Notes: generated from the letters alone by a model not told the origin. Numbered from the stretch's first letter, positions 1 to 6,266 are shown. The stretch is 9,176 bases of DNA from CAYNUJ01 sp964573255 (GCA_964573255.1 CAZNJB010000071.1:1-9176), one strand, 5' to 3'. Numbers and translations are program-made.

Positions 1-12
1 GAATGGATGAGT

Positions 13-492
13 TCAATATTCATCTTTATCAAGATATTTGATTTCATCCTCCTTTACAAAATAATCTTGCTCCCAGTCATTTTGATTTTTTTATTTATCA
101 ATTAAACTTTCAATCAATTTTAATAATTTATTCTCTAATTTATAATGTTTCGCATCGTAATTATCAAATTTTTCTCTTTCAATGTCTCAAGATTCAAATA
201 AAACAAAAAACTGTGTATAATTCTCAGAAAGTGAGGACAAGGATATATTTAGATGTCGGATGTATTCTTTTAGCGATCTTCTTGAATATCCTTCAGCAAT
301 ATTTGACGGGACAGACAAAATTGAATCTTCAATCTGTGCTCTAATTTTTAAAGAAATATAATTTTTCTCTTTTAATAAACTCCTTACAAAAGTTGCTAAT
401 TCTACTGCTTCTTGCCAGACCTGTAATTTTCTATATCCCCTGTTAATATTTCTGTTTCTATTTAATATTTTTTCATCCATCCAGCCATCCAA
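13..492 (-). pseudogene. Four-helix-bundle (S23/IVP family) gene interrupted by two in-frame stops
   Basis: The first 101 codons (492 to 190) read as a four-helix-bundle protein: YRKLQVWQEAVELA in helix 1 and the family signature VPSNIAEGYSRRSLKEYIRHL at about residues 61-81. A TGA at 187-189 ends this frame, but the same frame then continues with 31 charged helical codons (DIEREKFDNYD..., KLENKLLKLIESLIDK), a TAA at 91-93, and 25 more codons (KNQNDWEQDYFVKEDE...) to a TGA at 13-15. The added part supplies the missing last helix, so I read this as one gene of about 158 codons with two nonsense changes, or two base errors. The frame opens with TTG at 492; the next start is ATG at 480, and both lie inside a GGAT word array with no clear ribosome site. 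Family members were first found in 23S rRNA intervening sequences; their molecular role is not settled. Confidence 0.75.
473..492 (-). repeat. GGAT word array at the 5' end of the 13-492 locus
   Basis: On the minus strand this is a run of GGAT/GGCT units, TTGGATGGCTGGATGGATGA, that overlaps the first codons of the four-helix gene. TCATCCAT at 473-480 is the exact inverted complement of ATGGATGA at 3-10, at the other end of the locus. The left array is cut by the window edge, so the inverted arrangement is only partly visible. Confidence 0.5.
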
Positions 493-615
493 TCTTTTAG
501 TTGATTTTTAATAACTCTTTCTATTGTGAACAACACAATTTTAAATGCATATAATCAAAATAATTCAATATAATCCAATCATTCCTATTCTTAATTAATC
601 CTATTCATCCAAAAT
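493..615. repeat. Intergenic stretch with degenerate octamer array
   Basis: Between the four-helix locus and the oxidoreductase there is no gene. On the minus strand, 552-610 reads as roughly eight-base units such as GGATGAAT, AGGATTAA, AGGAATGA and TTGGATTA, a looser version of the GGAT words in the adjacent locus. No terminator hairpin is visible here after the oxidoreductase stop at 616-618. Confidence 0.4.
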
Positions 616-1587
616 CTACATTTCTTTTAACTTATTAGTCGCCTCTACAAGTATTTTCATTACCTCCAAGGCATGTTTGCCGTTTGTAAGCGGTTCTTTA
701 TTATTTATTACACAATCAAAGAAATGTTCTTGTTCTGCTTGCAAAGGCTGTTTACCTTCAAATTCAATTACTTCATAATCCTTAGATCCTTTAATCAAAT
801 TACCCTTCTCAAATTTATAATCCTTATGAAATAGTTTTAACTTTTCATTTTGCAAACTATCCTCAAAAACAAGCATCCCATTCGATCCGATTACAACCAT
901 TCTTTGCTCTTTAAAAGGATGCAACCAATTAACAAAGATATGTGCGTTAACTCCATTTGCATACTTAAGGTATGTTATGGTCGTATCCTCTATATTTTCC
1001 TGAAGATACCTGGCACCATGAGAAAAAACTTGAATCGGTTCTTCCTCAACAAAATACTGAATGACAGAAATATCGTGCGGAGCAAAGGACCAAAGAATAT
1101 TCTCTTCTTGACGAACGCGACCTAAGTTAAGACGATTAGAATATATATATTCCAATTCACCTATTTCACCAGTAGAAATTATTTCCTTCATTTTAATTAC
1201 AGCCGGATGATAGAGCAATATATGCCCCACCATCAATTTATTCCCCGTTTTTTCGGAAATTCTTTGCAGTTCATCAGCATCCTCTGCAGTAAGAGTGATA
1301 GGTTTTTCCACCAATACCGATTTACCCGAATTCAACATTTGCTTTGCAATTTCAAAATGCGTCTCCGCTGGTGTAGCTATTATTACCGCATCAATAGATT
1401 TATCATTAGCTATTTCATTTGGATCTGTAATAATATTTATGTCTTGAGCTATCTCTTTAATTTTCTCTTCATTAGAACGATATGCATCACAAACGAGATT
1501 AAAATTTTCACCCAATATTTGCCGTGCAGTGCGAACATGGTTCAATCCCCATCTGCCCGTGCCGATAACTGAAATTCTAATATTCAT
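616..1587 (-). CDS. Gfo/Idh/MocA-family sugar-nucleotide oxidoreductase (WlbA/WbpB-like)
   Basis: A 323-residue NAD(P)-dependent dehydrogenase. The N-terminal Rossmann fold has VIGTGRWG (residues 7-14), the family EKP motif is at 94-96 with the expected catalytic-region lysine at 95, and the second domain has GHILLYHP (121-128) and WSFAPHDISVI (166-176), where H171/D172 fit the substrate-binding/catalytic pair. This subtype sits in O-antigen and capsule clusters and often acts on UDP-N-acetylglucosaminuronic acid at C3, but the sequence alone does not fix the substrate. I chose ATG at 1587 because AAGGA lies six bases upstream and the Rossmann strand begins at once; an in-frame ATG at 1614 would add nine residues (MSHNQKGLN) read from a repeat array. 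The neighbour upstream, beyond an inserted four-helix cassette, is a wecB-like epimerase, which supports a role in nucleotide-sugar synthesis. The ordinary length and intact motifs suggest it is functional. Confidence 0.9.
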   Translation of the reverse strand: MNIRISVIGTGRWGLNHVRTARQILGENFNLVCDAYRSNEEKIKEIAQDINIITDPNEIANDKSIDAVIIATPAETHFEIAKQMLNSGKSVLVEKPITLTAEDADELQRISEKTGNKLMVGHILLYHPAVIKMKEIISTGEIGELEYIYSNRLNLGRVRQEENILWSFAPHDISVIQYFVEEEPIQVFSHGARYLQENIEDTTITYLKYANGVNAHIFVNWLHPFKEQRMVVIGSNGMLVFEDSLQNEKLKLFHKDYKFEKGNLIKGSKDYEVIEFEGKQPLQAEQEHFFDCVINNKEPLTNGKHALEVMKILVEATNKLKEM

Positions 1588-1605
1588 ATTTAGTCCTTTT
1601 TGATT

Positions 1606-1636
1606 ATGTGACAATGTGACAGGAGACTATGAGAAA
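1606..1636 (+). repeat. Left octamer array of the 1606-2091 cassette
   Basis: Two perfect tandem copies of ATGTGACA (1606-1613 and 1614-1621) are followed by a spacer and ATGAGAAA (1629-1636). The segment 1606-1619 is the exact inverted complement of 2078-2091, and 1629-1636 of 2068-2075, so the two arrays could pair across the four-helix gene between them. Confidence 0.8.
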
Positions 1637-1647
1637 TTGATTATATA

Positions 1648-2022
1648 TTATCCAATAATCCACTTTTCAAAATTGTTTTCCATAACCACCAACTTGCCTA
1701 TAATAAAATCATAATTTTGATAAAGTTCTTCAAATTTAATTGTTGTTATATAGCCACAAGCAAGGGCAAAATCCAACCAAGTTTGTGTCTCAGCAGCTTC
1801 CCCTTCCGAATCAACTAATTTAGCAATAAACGCTTTCTCGTATCTCCTTTTTCGAAATCCCTCAGCAATGTTAGCACAAACTGATCTCGAACTTCTCCTA
1901 ATTTGATCGGTAAGAGAATACTTTTCTTCAACCGGGAATGATTTAGAAATATCATAAATTTTCATAGCAGTTTTAAATGCTAGATTATAAACATCCAGAT
2001 CTTTATGATGCTTAATCTTCAT
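1648..2022 (-). CDS. Four-helix-bundle protein, S23/IVP family, intact
   Basis: A complete 124-residue member of the 23S rRNA intervening-sequence protein family (Pfam 23S_rRNA_IVP, TIGR02436). Helix 1 begins HKDLDVYNLAFKTAMKIYDIS (about 6-26), then FPVEEKYSLTDQIRRSSRSV and the signature CANIAEGFRKRRY (about 49-61), then SEGEAAETQTWLDFALACGYI, a subtype feature, and a last amphipathic helix ending EKWIIG. It has no membrane segment or signal peptide, so it should be cytoplasmic. The start ATG has a GGGA-type ribosome site about eight bases upstream. The gene stands between wecB and the oxidoreductase, bracketed by inverted octamer arrays, and looks inserted into that gene pair. Relatives form small basic oligomers, and the related Avd protein works with a reverse transcriptase, but no reverse transcriptase is present here. 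Its role is unknown. Confidence 0.85.
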   Translation of the reverse strand: MKIKHHKDLDVYNLAFKTAMKIYDISKSFPVEEKYSLTDQIRRSSRSVCANIAEGFRKRRYEKAFIAKLVDSEGEAAETQTWLDFALACGYITTIKFEELYQNYDFIIGKLVVMENNFEKWIIG

Positions 2023-2059
2023 TTTAATTTCCCTACTTAATGATAAAATGTATTATAAA

Positions 2060-2091
2060 ATTCACATTTTCTCATTATCACATTGTCACAT
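2060..2091 (-). repeat. Right octamer array of the 1606-2091 cassette
   Basis: Read on the minus strand this is four contiguous eight-base units: ATGTGACA (2091-2084), ATGTGATA (2083-2076), ATGAGAAA (2075-2068) and ATGTGAAT (2067-2060). It is inverted relative to the array at 1606-1636. The wecB stop codon (TGA, 2078-2080) and its last codons lie inside it. Confidence 0.8.
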
Positions 2092-3193
2092 TTTCACTTA
2101 ATCTACTAATAATTGAAACTATCCTCTCCGCCGCTTTACCATCCCACAACGGAGGGACAACACCTTTCTTCAATTTACCATCTAAAATTTCATTCGCAAC
2201 TTTTTCTGCAGAAACTAAATCATCTCCTAACAATTGATTTGTACCAACTTCCACAGTAATCGGGCGTTCGGTGGAATCTCTTAAAGTTATGCATTGAACT
2301 CCAAGATATGTGGATTCTTCCTGAATGCCACCGGAATCCGTCATTATTAACTCGGCATTTTTTGTTAACGCAAGGAAATCAATATAACCAATTGGATCGC
2401 AAAGGCGAACTGATTGGCTGATTGTTTTATCAAGTGACAGTGATTCCAAATTTTTTCGAGTTCTTGGATGAATAGGAAAAACAATTTTTCTCCTATCTGC
2501 CAGTCTGTTCAACATTGCAATTAATCTTTCTAACTGTTCAGGTTCATCAACATTACTGGGGCGATGCAATGTTACCAAAATATAATTATTCTTCTCCAAT
2601 CCGAATTTATCTAAAATATCTGATAGTTCAGCCTTGGATAGATAGTACGCAACACTATCAATCATTACATTACCAACAAGAAATACCTTATCGTCTGCCA
2701 CACCCTCTTTTTTCAAATTCTCCATACCGCTCTTTTCTGTAACAAACAGAAGATCGGAAATGGAATCCGTTAGAACTCTGTTAATCTCTTCAGGCATCTT
2801 ACGATCACCACTGCGCAATCCGGCTTCCACGTGAATGGTTTTTATATGAAGTTTAGCAGCAGTTAAAGTACAAGCTATAGTAGAGTTCACATCACCAACA
2901 ACCAAAACATAATCCGGTTTTTCTTGCATTAAAACTTTCTCGAATTCCATCATTACTTTACCCGTCTGTTCGGCATGCGAACCGCTACCAACTCCAAGAT
3001 AAAAATCTGGTTCCGGCAATCCCAGATCCTCAAAAAATATTTTTGACATTTTTTCATCGTAATGTTGACCGGTATGGCAAATGAGATGCTCTATTCTTCC
3101 CGGTTCTTTTTTGTTATAATTTTTGATCGCTCGGTGGATTGGCGCTACTTTCATAAAATTTGGGCGGGCGCCGACAACTGAGATTATCTTCAT
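2078..3193 (-). CDS. wecB: Non-hydrolysing UDP-N-acetylglucosamine 2-epimerase (WecB/WbpI family)
   Basis: A 371-residue cytoplasmic enzyme that interconverts UDP-GlcNAc and UDP-ManNAc, or the related diacetamido-uronate in the WbpI branch, with a two-domain GT-B-like fold. The family landmarks are all present: GARPNFMK (8-15, with R10 and K15), GDVNST (100-105, with D101), VEAGLRSGDR (122-131, with E123), MPEEINR (133-139), TLHRPSN (208-214, with H210) and the UDP-binding DSGGIQEE (286-293). Length is normal. The start ATG has a weak GGAA site upstream. The last residues (SENVTM) are encoded inside the octamer array of the following four-helix cassette, so the original C-terminus may have been slightly changed. 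Its product would suit the nearby oxidoreductase and lipid-linked sugar transferase. WecB versus WbpI specificity cannot be settled from sequence alone. Confidence 0.92.
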   Translation of the reverse strand: MKIISVVGARPNFMKVAPIHRAIKNYNKKEPGRIEHLICHTGQHYDEKMSKIFFEDLGLPEPDFYLGVGSGSHAEQTGKVMMEFEKVLMQEKPDYVLVVGDVNSTIACTLTAAKLHIKTIHVEAGLRSGDRKMPEEINRVLTDSISDLLFVTEKSGMENLKKEGVADDKVFLVGNVMIDSVAYYLSKAELSDILDKFGLEKNNYILVTLHRPSNVDEPEQLERLIAMLNRLADRRKIVFPIHPRTRKNLESLSLDKTISQSVRLCDPIGYIDFLALTKNAELIMTDSGGIQEESTYLGVQCITLRDSTERPITVEVGTNQLLGDDLVSAEKVANEILDGKLKKGVVPPLWDGKAAERIVSIISRLSENVTM

Positions 3194-3381
3194 CTTGTTC
3201 CATATTTATTGAAAATTGAAATTGTAAAAATAAGGGAAAGGGAACTGCCCTCAAAATTGTTTCGCAAAGTCGGTATTTTCATCACAACTGCACACAATGA
3301 GGTTACATAAACATTACAGCATCTTCTATTGGATAAATTACTTCATTACCAAACTCATTAGCTTTTAATATTTCTTCGAAA
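3194..3381. other. Intergenic gap with a possible C-terminal gene scrap (3303-3380, minus)
   Basis: No full gene fits here. On the minus strand 3380-3303 reads as 25 codons, FEEILKANEFGNEVIYPIED followed by AVMFM and a stop. It looks protein-like, with D/E-rich helix then hydrophobic residues, but it has no start of its own: an in-frame TAA lies just upstream, inside the end of the T9SS gene. It could be the tail of a deleted gene or chance. I do not recognise a family. Confidence 0.25.
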
Positions 3382-4677
3382 TTATTTAGAAAGAATTAAT
3401 TTACTCACAGCATTTACTCTTCTCCCTCTTATTCTCATCAAATATACACCTGAAGGCAGATCACTACCATCAATTACAAATGTATGATGTCCACTCTCAA
3501 AAAGATGCATATCATATATTTTTCTGATCTCCTCACCAAGCAAATTAAATAATGCAATACTCAATTTGACTGAAGCTTTAAGATAAAAACTTATCTTCGT
3601 AGTTGGATTAAAAGGATTAGGATAATTAGGATAAAGAATGAATTCTTTTTCGGATTTAAAGTTAATCTCAACTTCTTCAGAATATTCAAAATGACCGTCA
3701 TTATCTATCTGTTTTAATCGATATACATTTGTACCGGCATAAGGTTTATAATCAGTAAAATAATAATGATGTGGAGAATTGCTATTGCCGAAACCGAAAA
3801 CAAATCCGATTTTCTCCCAATCAATAAAATTTCTTATTTTTCTCTGAATTTCAAATCCGTAATTATTTACTTCAGTAGCTGTTCTCCAATCTAGAAGTAC
3901 TTGATTATTCAAAACGTTTGCACTAAAAGAAGTTAGCTCAACTGGCAGTGGAGCATTTGCCCAAGATGTTGATACACGAATTCCATCTACGTTAAAATTC
4001 CCGGAAGCGGTTCTCTGACGATACTGTATATACATAATAGCATCGGCATCAGTGCCGGAGGTTACTTGCACATCGGGAACAGGTTCGCTGCCGCTTAAAT
4101 CCGGATCTATCCATAATTTAACTGCATCGTCACCACTTTGGAATGAATAAGCCATTACCAATAGATGAGTATCGGCAAAATTATAATCTGTATTTATCCA
4201 AGTCAGACTTGAAGAACTGGATTTTGCAAGTCCGAAATTTAATGTACTCGCAGTACTTCCGAGTCTAACATAGACATAACATTTAATTGTACTGCTTACT
4301 GTCTCGAAATTACAAAAATAATCCCCTGAAGAAAGATTACTTCCCAAGTCATTTAGATCCACAGCACTCAAAAGGAATGAACAGTAAACAGTATTACCAT
4401 TGCCTGTAATTTGTGTAAATGACCGGCGAATGCCGGAACGTCCTGAAGCACCTCCGTCGAGGAATATCATATTACCAATATTTGATGAAGGATAATCAGT
4501 ATAACTCAGATTCCCGGATACGACTTGAATATCTACAGAACCTGTCGGACTCTCACTCCAAGAGGAGGAAACTGCTATAAGTTTACTAAGAGAATAATCA
4601 AAATTTTCTTCAAATAATTGTGAGGGAGTTATAACCGGTAGGAGGAGGATCAGCAATAAAATTTGTAAAGCTTTCAT
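3382..4677 (-). CDS. Secreted protein with T9SS type A C-terminal sorting domain
   Basis: A 431-residue exported protein of unknown specific function. Residues 1 to about 20 form a signal peptide (a lysine, then a leucine/isoleucine-rich core). The region of about 22-240 is rich in Ser, Gly, Thr and aromatic residues, with a likely beta-sandwich pattern that could bind carbohydrate, though I see no diagnostic motif. A linker beginning PLPVELTSFSA leads into an Ig/fibronectin-like domain (LLDWRTATEVNNYGFEIQRK), a usual partner of the sorting signal. The last 85 or so residues are the type A sorting domain: YPNYPNPFNPTTKISF, then LFNLLGEEI, LPSGVYLMRI and a basic end. In T9SS species this domain directs transport across the outer membrane and is normally cleaved. 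AAGGA lies about nine bases before the start ATG. It is the best taxonomic marker in the window and probably has its own transcript. Confidence 0.88.
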   Translation of the reverse strand: MKALQILLLILLLPVITPSQLFEENFDYSLSKLIAVSSSWSESPTGSVDIQVVSGNLSYTDYPSSNIGNMIFLDGGASGRSGIRRSFTQITGNGNTVYCSFLLSAVDLNDLGSNLSSGDYFCNFETVSSTIKCYVYVRLGSTASTLNFGLAKSSSSSLTWINTDYNFADTHLLVMAYSFQSGDDAVKLWIDPDLSGSEPVPDVQVTSGTDADAIMYIQYRQRTASGNFNVDGIRVSTSWANAPLPVELTSFSANVLNNQVLLDWRTATEVNNYGFEIQRKIRNFIDWEKIGFVFGFGNSNSPHHYYFTDYKPYAGTNVYRLKQIDNDGHFEYSEEVEINFKSEKEFILYPNYPNPFNPTTKISFYLKASVKLSIALFNLLGEEIRKIYDMHLFESGHHTFVIDGSDLPSGVYLMRIRGRRVNAVSKLILSK

Positions 4678-5100
4678 AGCTGATTTCCTTATTATTATAA
4701 AAAAGATTTATGAACCTACCCTACATTTTCAATTCGGTTCACTTATACTAATTTATTTTCCCTTCTAATTCTGATCCTCGATGGTTATACGAAATGTAAA
4801 AATATTGAATGGAAATTTCCACTGCTTTTTTGATTTTTTTATAGAACACGGATAACGCGGATATTACGGATTTACACGGATTGAATAATTTTTTGGGTGA
4901 GTATTTTTGAATGACCACCTTCTTCTGATCAAGTCAGGATTCGGCGGTTAAAATTGAATATCAAGAAAGATAAATGTTAAATTATAAATGATAAAGTTGA
5001 ATGACTGAGAGAGGACGGTTAGAATTGACCGCTTCCGGCGGAGATTGGAAAATTGATGAGATGTGATTCAGGATAAAATTGTATACTAATGTAATGTCTA
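4678..5100. other. Gene-free intergenic stretch with repeat words
   Basis: No open frame here looks like a gene. It holds the promoter side of the T9SS gene, the ACGGAT array at 4845-4881, GGCGG/CCGCC-type motifs near 4941 and 5030-5043, and two copies of GGTTA(A/G)AATTGA (near 4945 and 5018). No convincing terminator or RNA structure was seen. Confidence 0.4.
4845..4881 (+). repeat. ACGGAT nine-base tandem array
   Basis: Four consecutive units, AACACGGAT, AACGCGGAT, ATTACGGAT and TTACACGGAT, with a near-perfect period of nine. Similar ACGGAT words occur between genes in many bacterial genomes. No gene remnant touches this copy. Confidence 0.75.
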
Positions 5101-5472
5101 TTATTCATCATATTTACTTTTTGAGATCAATGCAGAGGCGGGGATCTTTAATTCTTTATGAAGCGCTCTAATCATTGACAAACTTAGCGTTCTTTTTCGA
5201 TTCAATATTTCCGAAACACGGCTTTTTGAGCCAAGTATTTCAATCAGTCTGGATTTATCTTCATTCATTTGTTCAAGTCTGAACTTGATAGCATCAACAG
5301 GGTCCGGAGCAGTAATGGGGAAATTTTCCATTTCATAATGTTCTAACAAAATAGAAAGAATTTCCAGTTCATTATATTCATCAGAATTATACTTCAAATC
5401 TTTTTGAATTAATTCATATGTTCTAGCTAAATATTTTTTATAATCACTTTTATTTCTTATTGGCTTTAACAT
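5101..5472 (-). CDS. higA: HigA-family antitoxin with helix-turn-helix
   Basis: A 123-residue HigA-type (COG5499-like) antitoxin. The N-terminal half (about 1-65) is a helical region of the kind that binds the toxin, with the family-typical stretch PITAPDPVDAIKFRLEQMNE (about 53-72). The C-terminal half is an Xre-type helix-turn-helix: KSRLIEILGSKSRVSEILNR followed by KRTLSLSMIRALHKELKIPA. The start ATG has GGAG seven bases upstream and overlaps the last 23 bases of the toxin gene, so the two are translated together. It should neutralise the toxin and, as in other higBA pairs, repress the shared promoter by binding a palindrome; a good candidate is at 5773-5791. Length and motifs are complete. 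Confidence 0.9.
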   Translation of the reverse strand: MLKPIRNKSDYKKYLARTYELIQKDLKYNSDEYNELEILSILLEHYEMENFPITAPDPVDAIKFRLEQMNEDKSRLIEILGSKSRVSEILNRKRTLSLSMIRALHKELKIPASALISKSKYDE

Positions 5473-5767
5473 AATTTATCTCCGCTACATTTATTTTATC
5501 ATATTGTCTGTGAGTGCCAATCCAAACTACGAAAATAATTCCTATTCTATACTCTATATCAGTAATTAATCTAAATTTATTCCCATTAATATTAAAAACA
5601 ACTCTTCTATTATTTATAATAGATGCATTTCTGTATTGGGTCTTTAAATCATTTGGTGAACTCCACGTTGCATTTCGAGCTTCGTCAAACCAAGCTTTTA
5701 ACGACTGTTTACACTCTGGATATTTTTCCCAGAAATCAATTAATGTCTTACGCGATATAATACGCAT
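5450..5767 (-). CDS. higB: HigB-family mRNA interferase toxin
   Basis: A 105-residue RelE-superfamily toxin of the HigB type, expected to cleave mRNA at the ribosome. It opens MRIISRKTLIDFWEKYPECK and keeps the family order: ATWSSPNDLKTQYRNASIIN (about 33-52), RRVVFNINGNKFRLI (about 54-68), then IGIIFVVWIGTHRQYDKIN (about 75-93), in which the basic residues and GTH..YDKI motif are typical. I chose ATG at 5767. An upstream TTG at 5794 would add nine residues read through a perfect palindrome that is better explained as an operator. The toxin precedes the antitoxin, the usual higBA order, and overlaps it by 23 bases. Motifs appear intact. Confidence 0.9.
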   Translation of the reverse strand: MRIISRKTLIDFWEKYPECKQSLKAWFDEARNATWSSPNDLKTQYRNASIINNRRVVFNINGNKFRLITDIEYRIGIIFVVWIGTHRQYDKINVAEINYVKANKK

Positions 5768-5772
5768 TAAAA

Positions 5773-5791
5773 AGTTCCCGTATTGGGAACT
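5773..5791 (-). promoter_or_regulatory. Probable HigA operator upstream of higB
   Basis: A perfect inverted repeat with seven-base arms, AGTTCCC and GGGAACT, around the five-base spacer GTATT. It lies 6 to 24 bases before the higB ATG, beside an AT-rich stretch with a TATATT-like box, where an autorepressor would block transcription. The arm nearest the gene contains GGGAA on the message and may also overlap the ribosome site. Binding by HigA is inferred from position and family precedent. Confidence 0.65.
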
Positions 5792-5867
5792 CAATATAAA
5801 CTTTTTTTATCTAAAAATAAAATGGGAAATAGATAATTCGTTGGGAGGGCTGGGGTTACATTTTTCA

Positions 5868-5895
5868 CCACAGATAGCACAGATTTTTCACAGAT
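5868..5895 (+). repeat. CACAGAT word array
   Basis: Three CACAGAT copies spaced 9-11 bases apart. Complementary CTGTG-type words in the opposite orientation lie at 5932-5950 and 6189-6229, so this array has inverted partners in the same gene-free stretch. Confidence 0.6.
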
Positions 5896-5931
5896 TTTAA
5901 CGTAATAGTTAAATAAATTTTATATTCATCT

Positions 5932-5998
5932 TCTCTGTGTTATTCTGAGTTTAATATGTGAGGACTTGTCCGCCTCAGGCGGGGATGTGGTTTATAAA
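5932..5998 (+). repeat. Direct repeat, copy 1, carrying a GC-rich palindromic insert
   Basis: It begins TCTCTGTGTTATTCTG, passes through GTTTAATATGTGA and ends TGGTTTATAAA. It matches 6189-6235 in order and orientation but is about 20 bases longer, because it includes the segment around CCGCCTCAGGCGG (5970-5982), a palindrome with six-base arms about one base. A heptamer array follows each copy. Confidence 0.6.
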
Positions 5999-6009
5999 AG
6001 AAAAATGAG

Positions 6010-6065
6010 AGGTGAGAAGTGAGAAGTAAGAAGTGGATGACAAAATTGAGAATTGAGGATTGAAT
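6010..6065 (+). repeat. Two tandem heptamer arrays
   Basis: Units AGGTGAG, AAGTGAG, AAGTAAG and AAGTGGA occupy 6010-6037 with exact period seven. After seven bases, a second set ATTGAGA, ATTGAGG and ATTGAAT runs 6045-6065, also period seven. Two different words of the same period are thus laid end to end. Confidence 0.75.
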
Positions 6066-6092
6066 TACCGCAAGAAAGATGTTAAATTTGAT

Positions 6093-6120
6093 TGCTTGAT
6101 TGGATGATTGAATGAATGAA
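6093..6120 (+). repeat. Octamer array (TGnnTGAT type)
   Basis: TGCTTGAT, TGGATGAT and TGAATGAA follow one another with exact period eight (6093-6116), then TGAA begins a fourth unit. No gene is attached. Confidence 0.6.
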
Positions 6121-6133
6121 ATATGCCGTATGT

Positions 6134-6188
6134 TTTTCATCCATACATCCAGCCGTCCAATTTCCTTTCTTTACGTCCATCCGTCCAT
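6134..6188 (-). repeat. Orphan GGAC/GGAT array resembling the 5' end of the 13-492 locus
   Basis: On the minus strand this contains ATTGGACGGCTGGATG, then TATGGATGAAAAA. This is close to the word array and first codons at 473-492 (ATTGGATGGCTGGATG, then GATGAAAAA). No four-helix coding sequence follows, so it looks like an array left behind or one that has lost its gene. ATGGACGGATGG lies further upstream in the same array. Confidence 0.5.
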
Positions 6189-6235
6189 TCTCTGTGTTAA
6201 TCTGTGCTTAATTTGTAAAGTCTGTGGTTTATAAA
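6189..6235 (+). repeat. Direct repeat, copy 2, without the palindromic insert
   Basis: TCTCTGTGTTAATCTG through GCTTAATTTGTAA to TGGTTTATAAA, collinear with 5932-5998 but lacking the GC-rich insert. It is followed directly by the heptamer array at 6237-6257. Confidence 0.6.
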
Positions 6236-6236
6236 T

Positions 6237-6257
6237 AAGTAATGAGTATGTAGTAAG
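6237..6257 (+). repeat. Heptamer array beside a four-helix remnant
   Basis: Units AAGTAAT, GAGTATG and TAGTAAG with period seven lie at the 3' side of the remnant at 6267-6341. The same kind of word, in the same orientation, recurs at 6748-6783. Confidence 0.5.
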
Positions 6258-6266
6258 ATTAGAAAT

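Larger units (their letters stand above)
5795..6266. other. Gene-free stretch packed with short-word repeat arrays
   Basis: No credible gene lies here; open frames in it are read from repeats. From left to right it holds CACAGAT words, a 42-base direct repeat (first copy), a GC palindrome, two heptamer arrays, an octamer array, a GGAT-like array, the second copy of the direct repeat, and another heptamer array. It looks like a graveyard of cassette ends without their genes. Confidence 0.5.

Noticed and set aside
850..1572. Plus-strand open frames at 850-1125 and 1207-1572
   Set aside because: They are antisense to the well-supported oxidoreductase and have no family resemblance or ribosome site.
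1606..2091. Classical insertion sequence
   Set aside because: The only protein lacks transposase features, and no target-site duplication could be identified outside the arrays.
2040..2742. Plus-strand open frames at 2040-2237 and 2515-2742
   Set aside because: They are antisense to wecB, whose motifs fill the opposite strand.
5514..5900. Plus-strand open frame over higB
   Set aside because: It is antisense to a complete HigB toxin; its extension is low-complexity intergenic repeat.
6001..6120. CRISPR array
   Set aside because: The repeats are 7-8 bases, contiguous and degenerate, with no spacers and no cas genes.
5940..6140. Minus-strand open frame of 66 codons
   Set aside because: It is translation of tandem heptamers and octamers, with no ribosome site and no domain.
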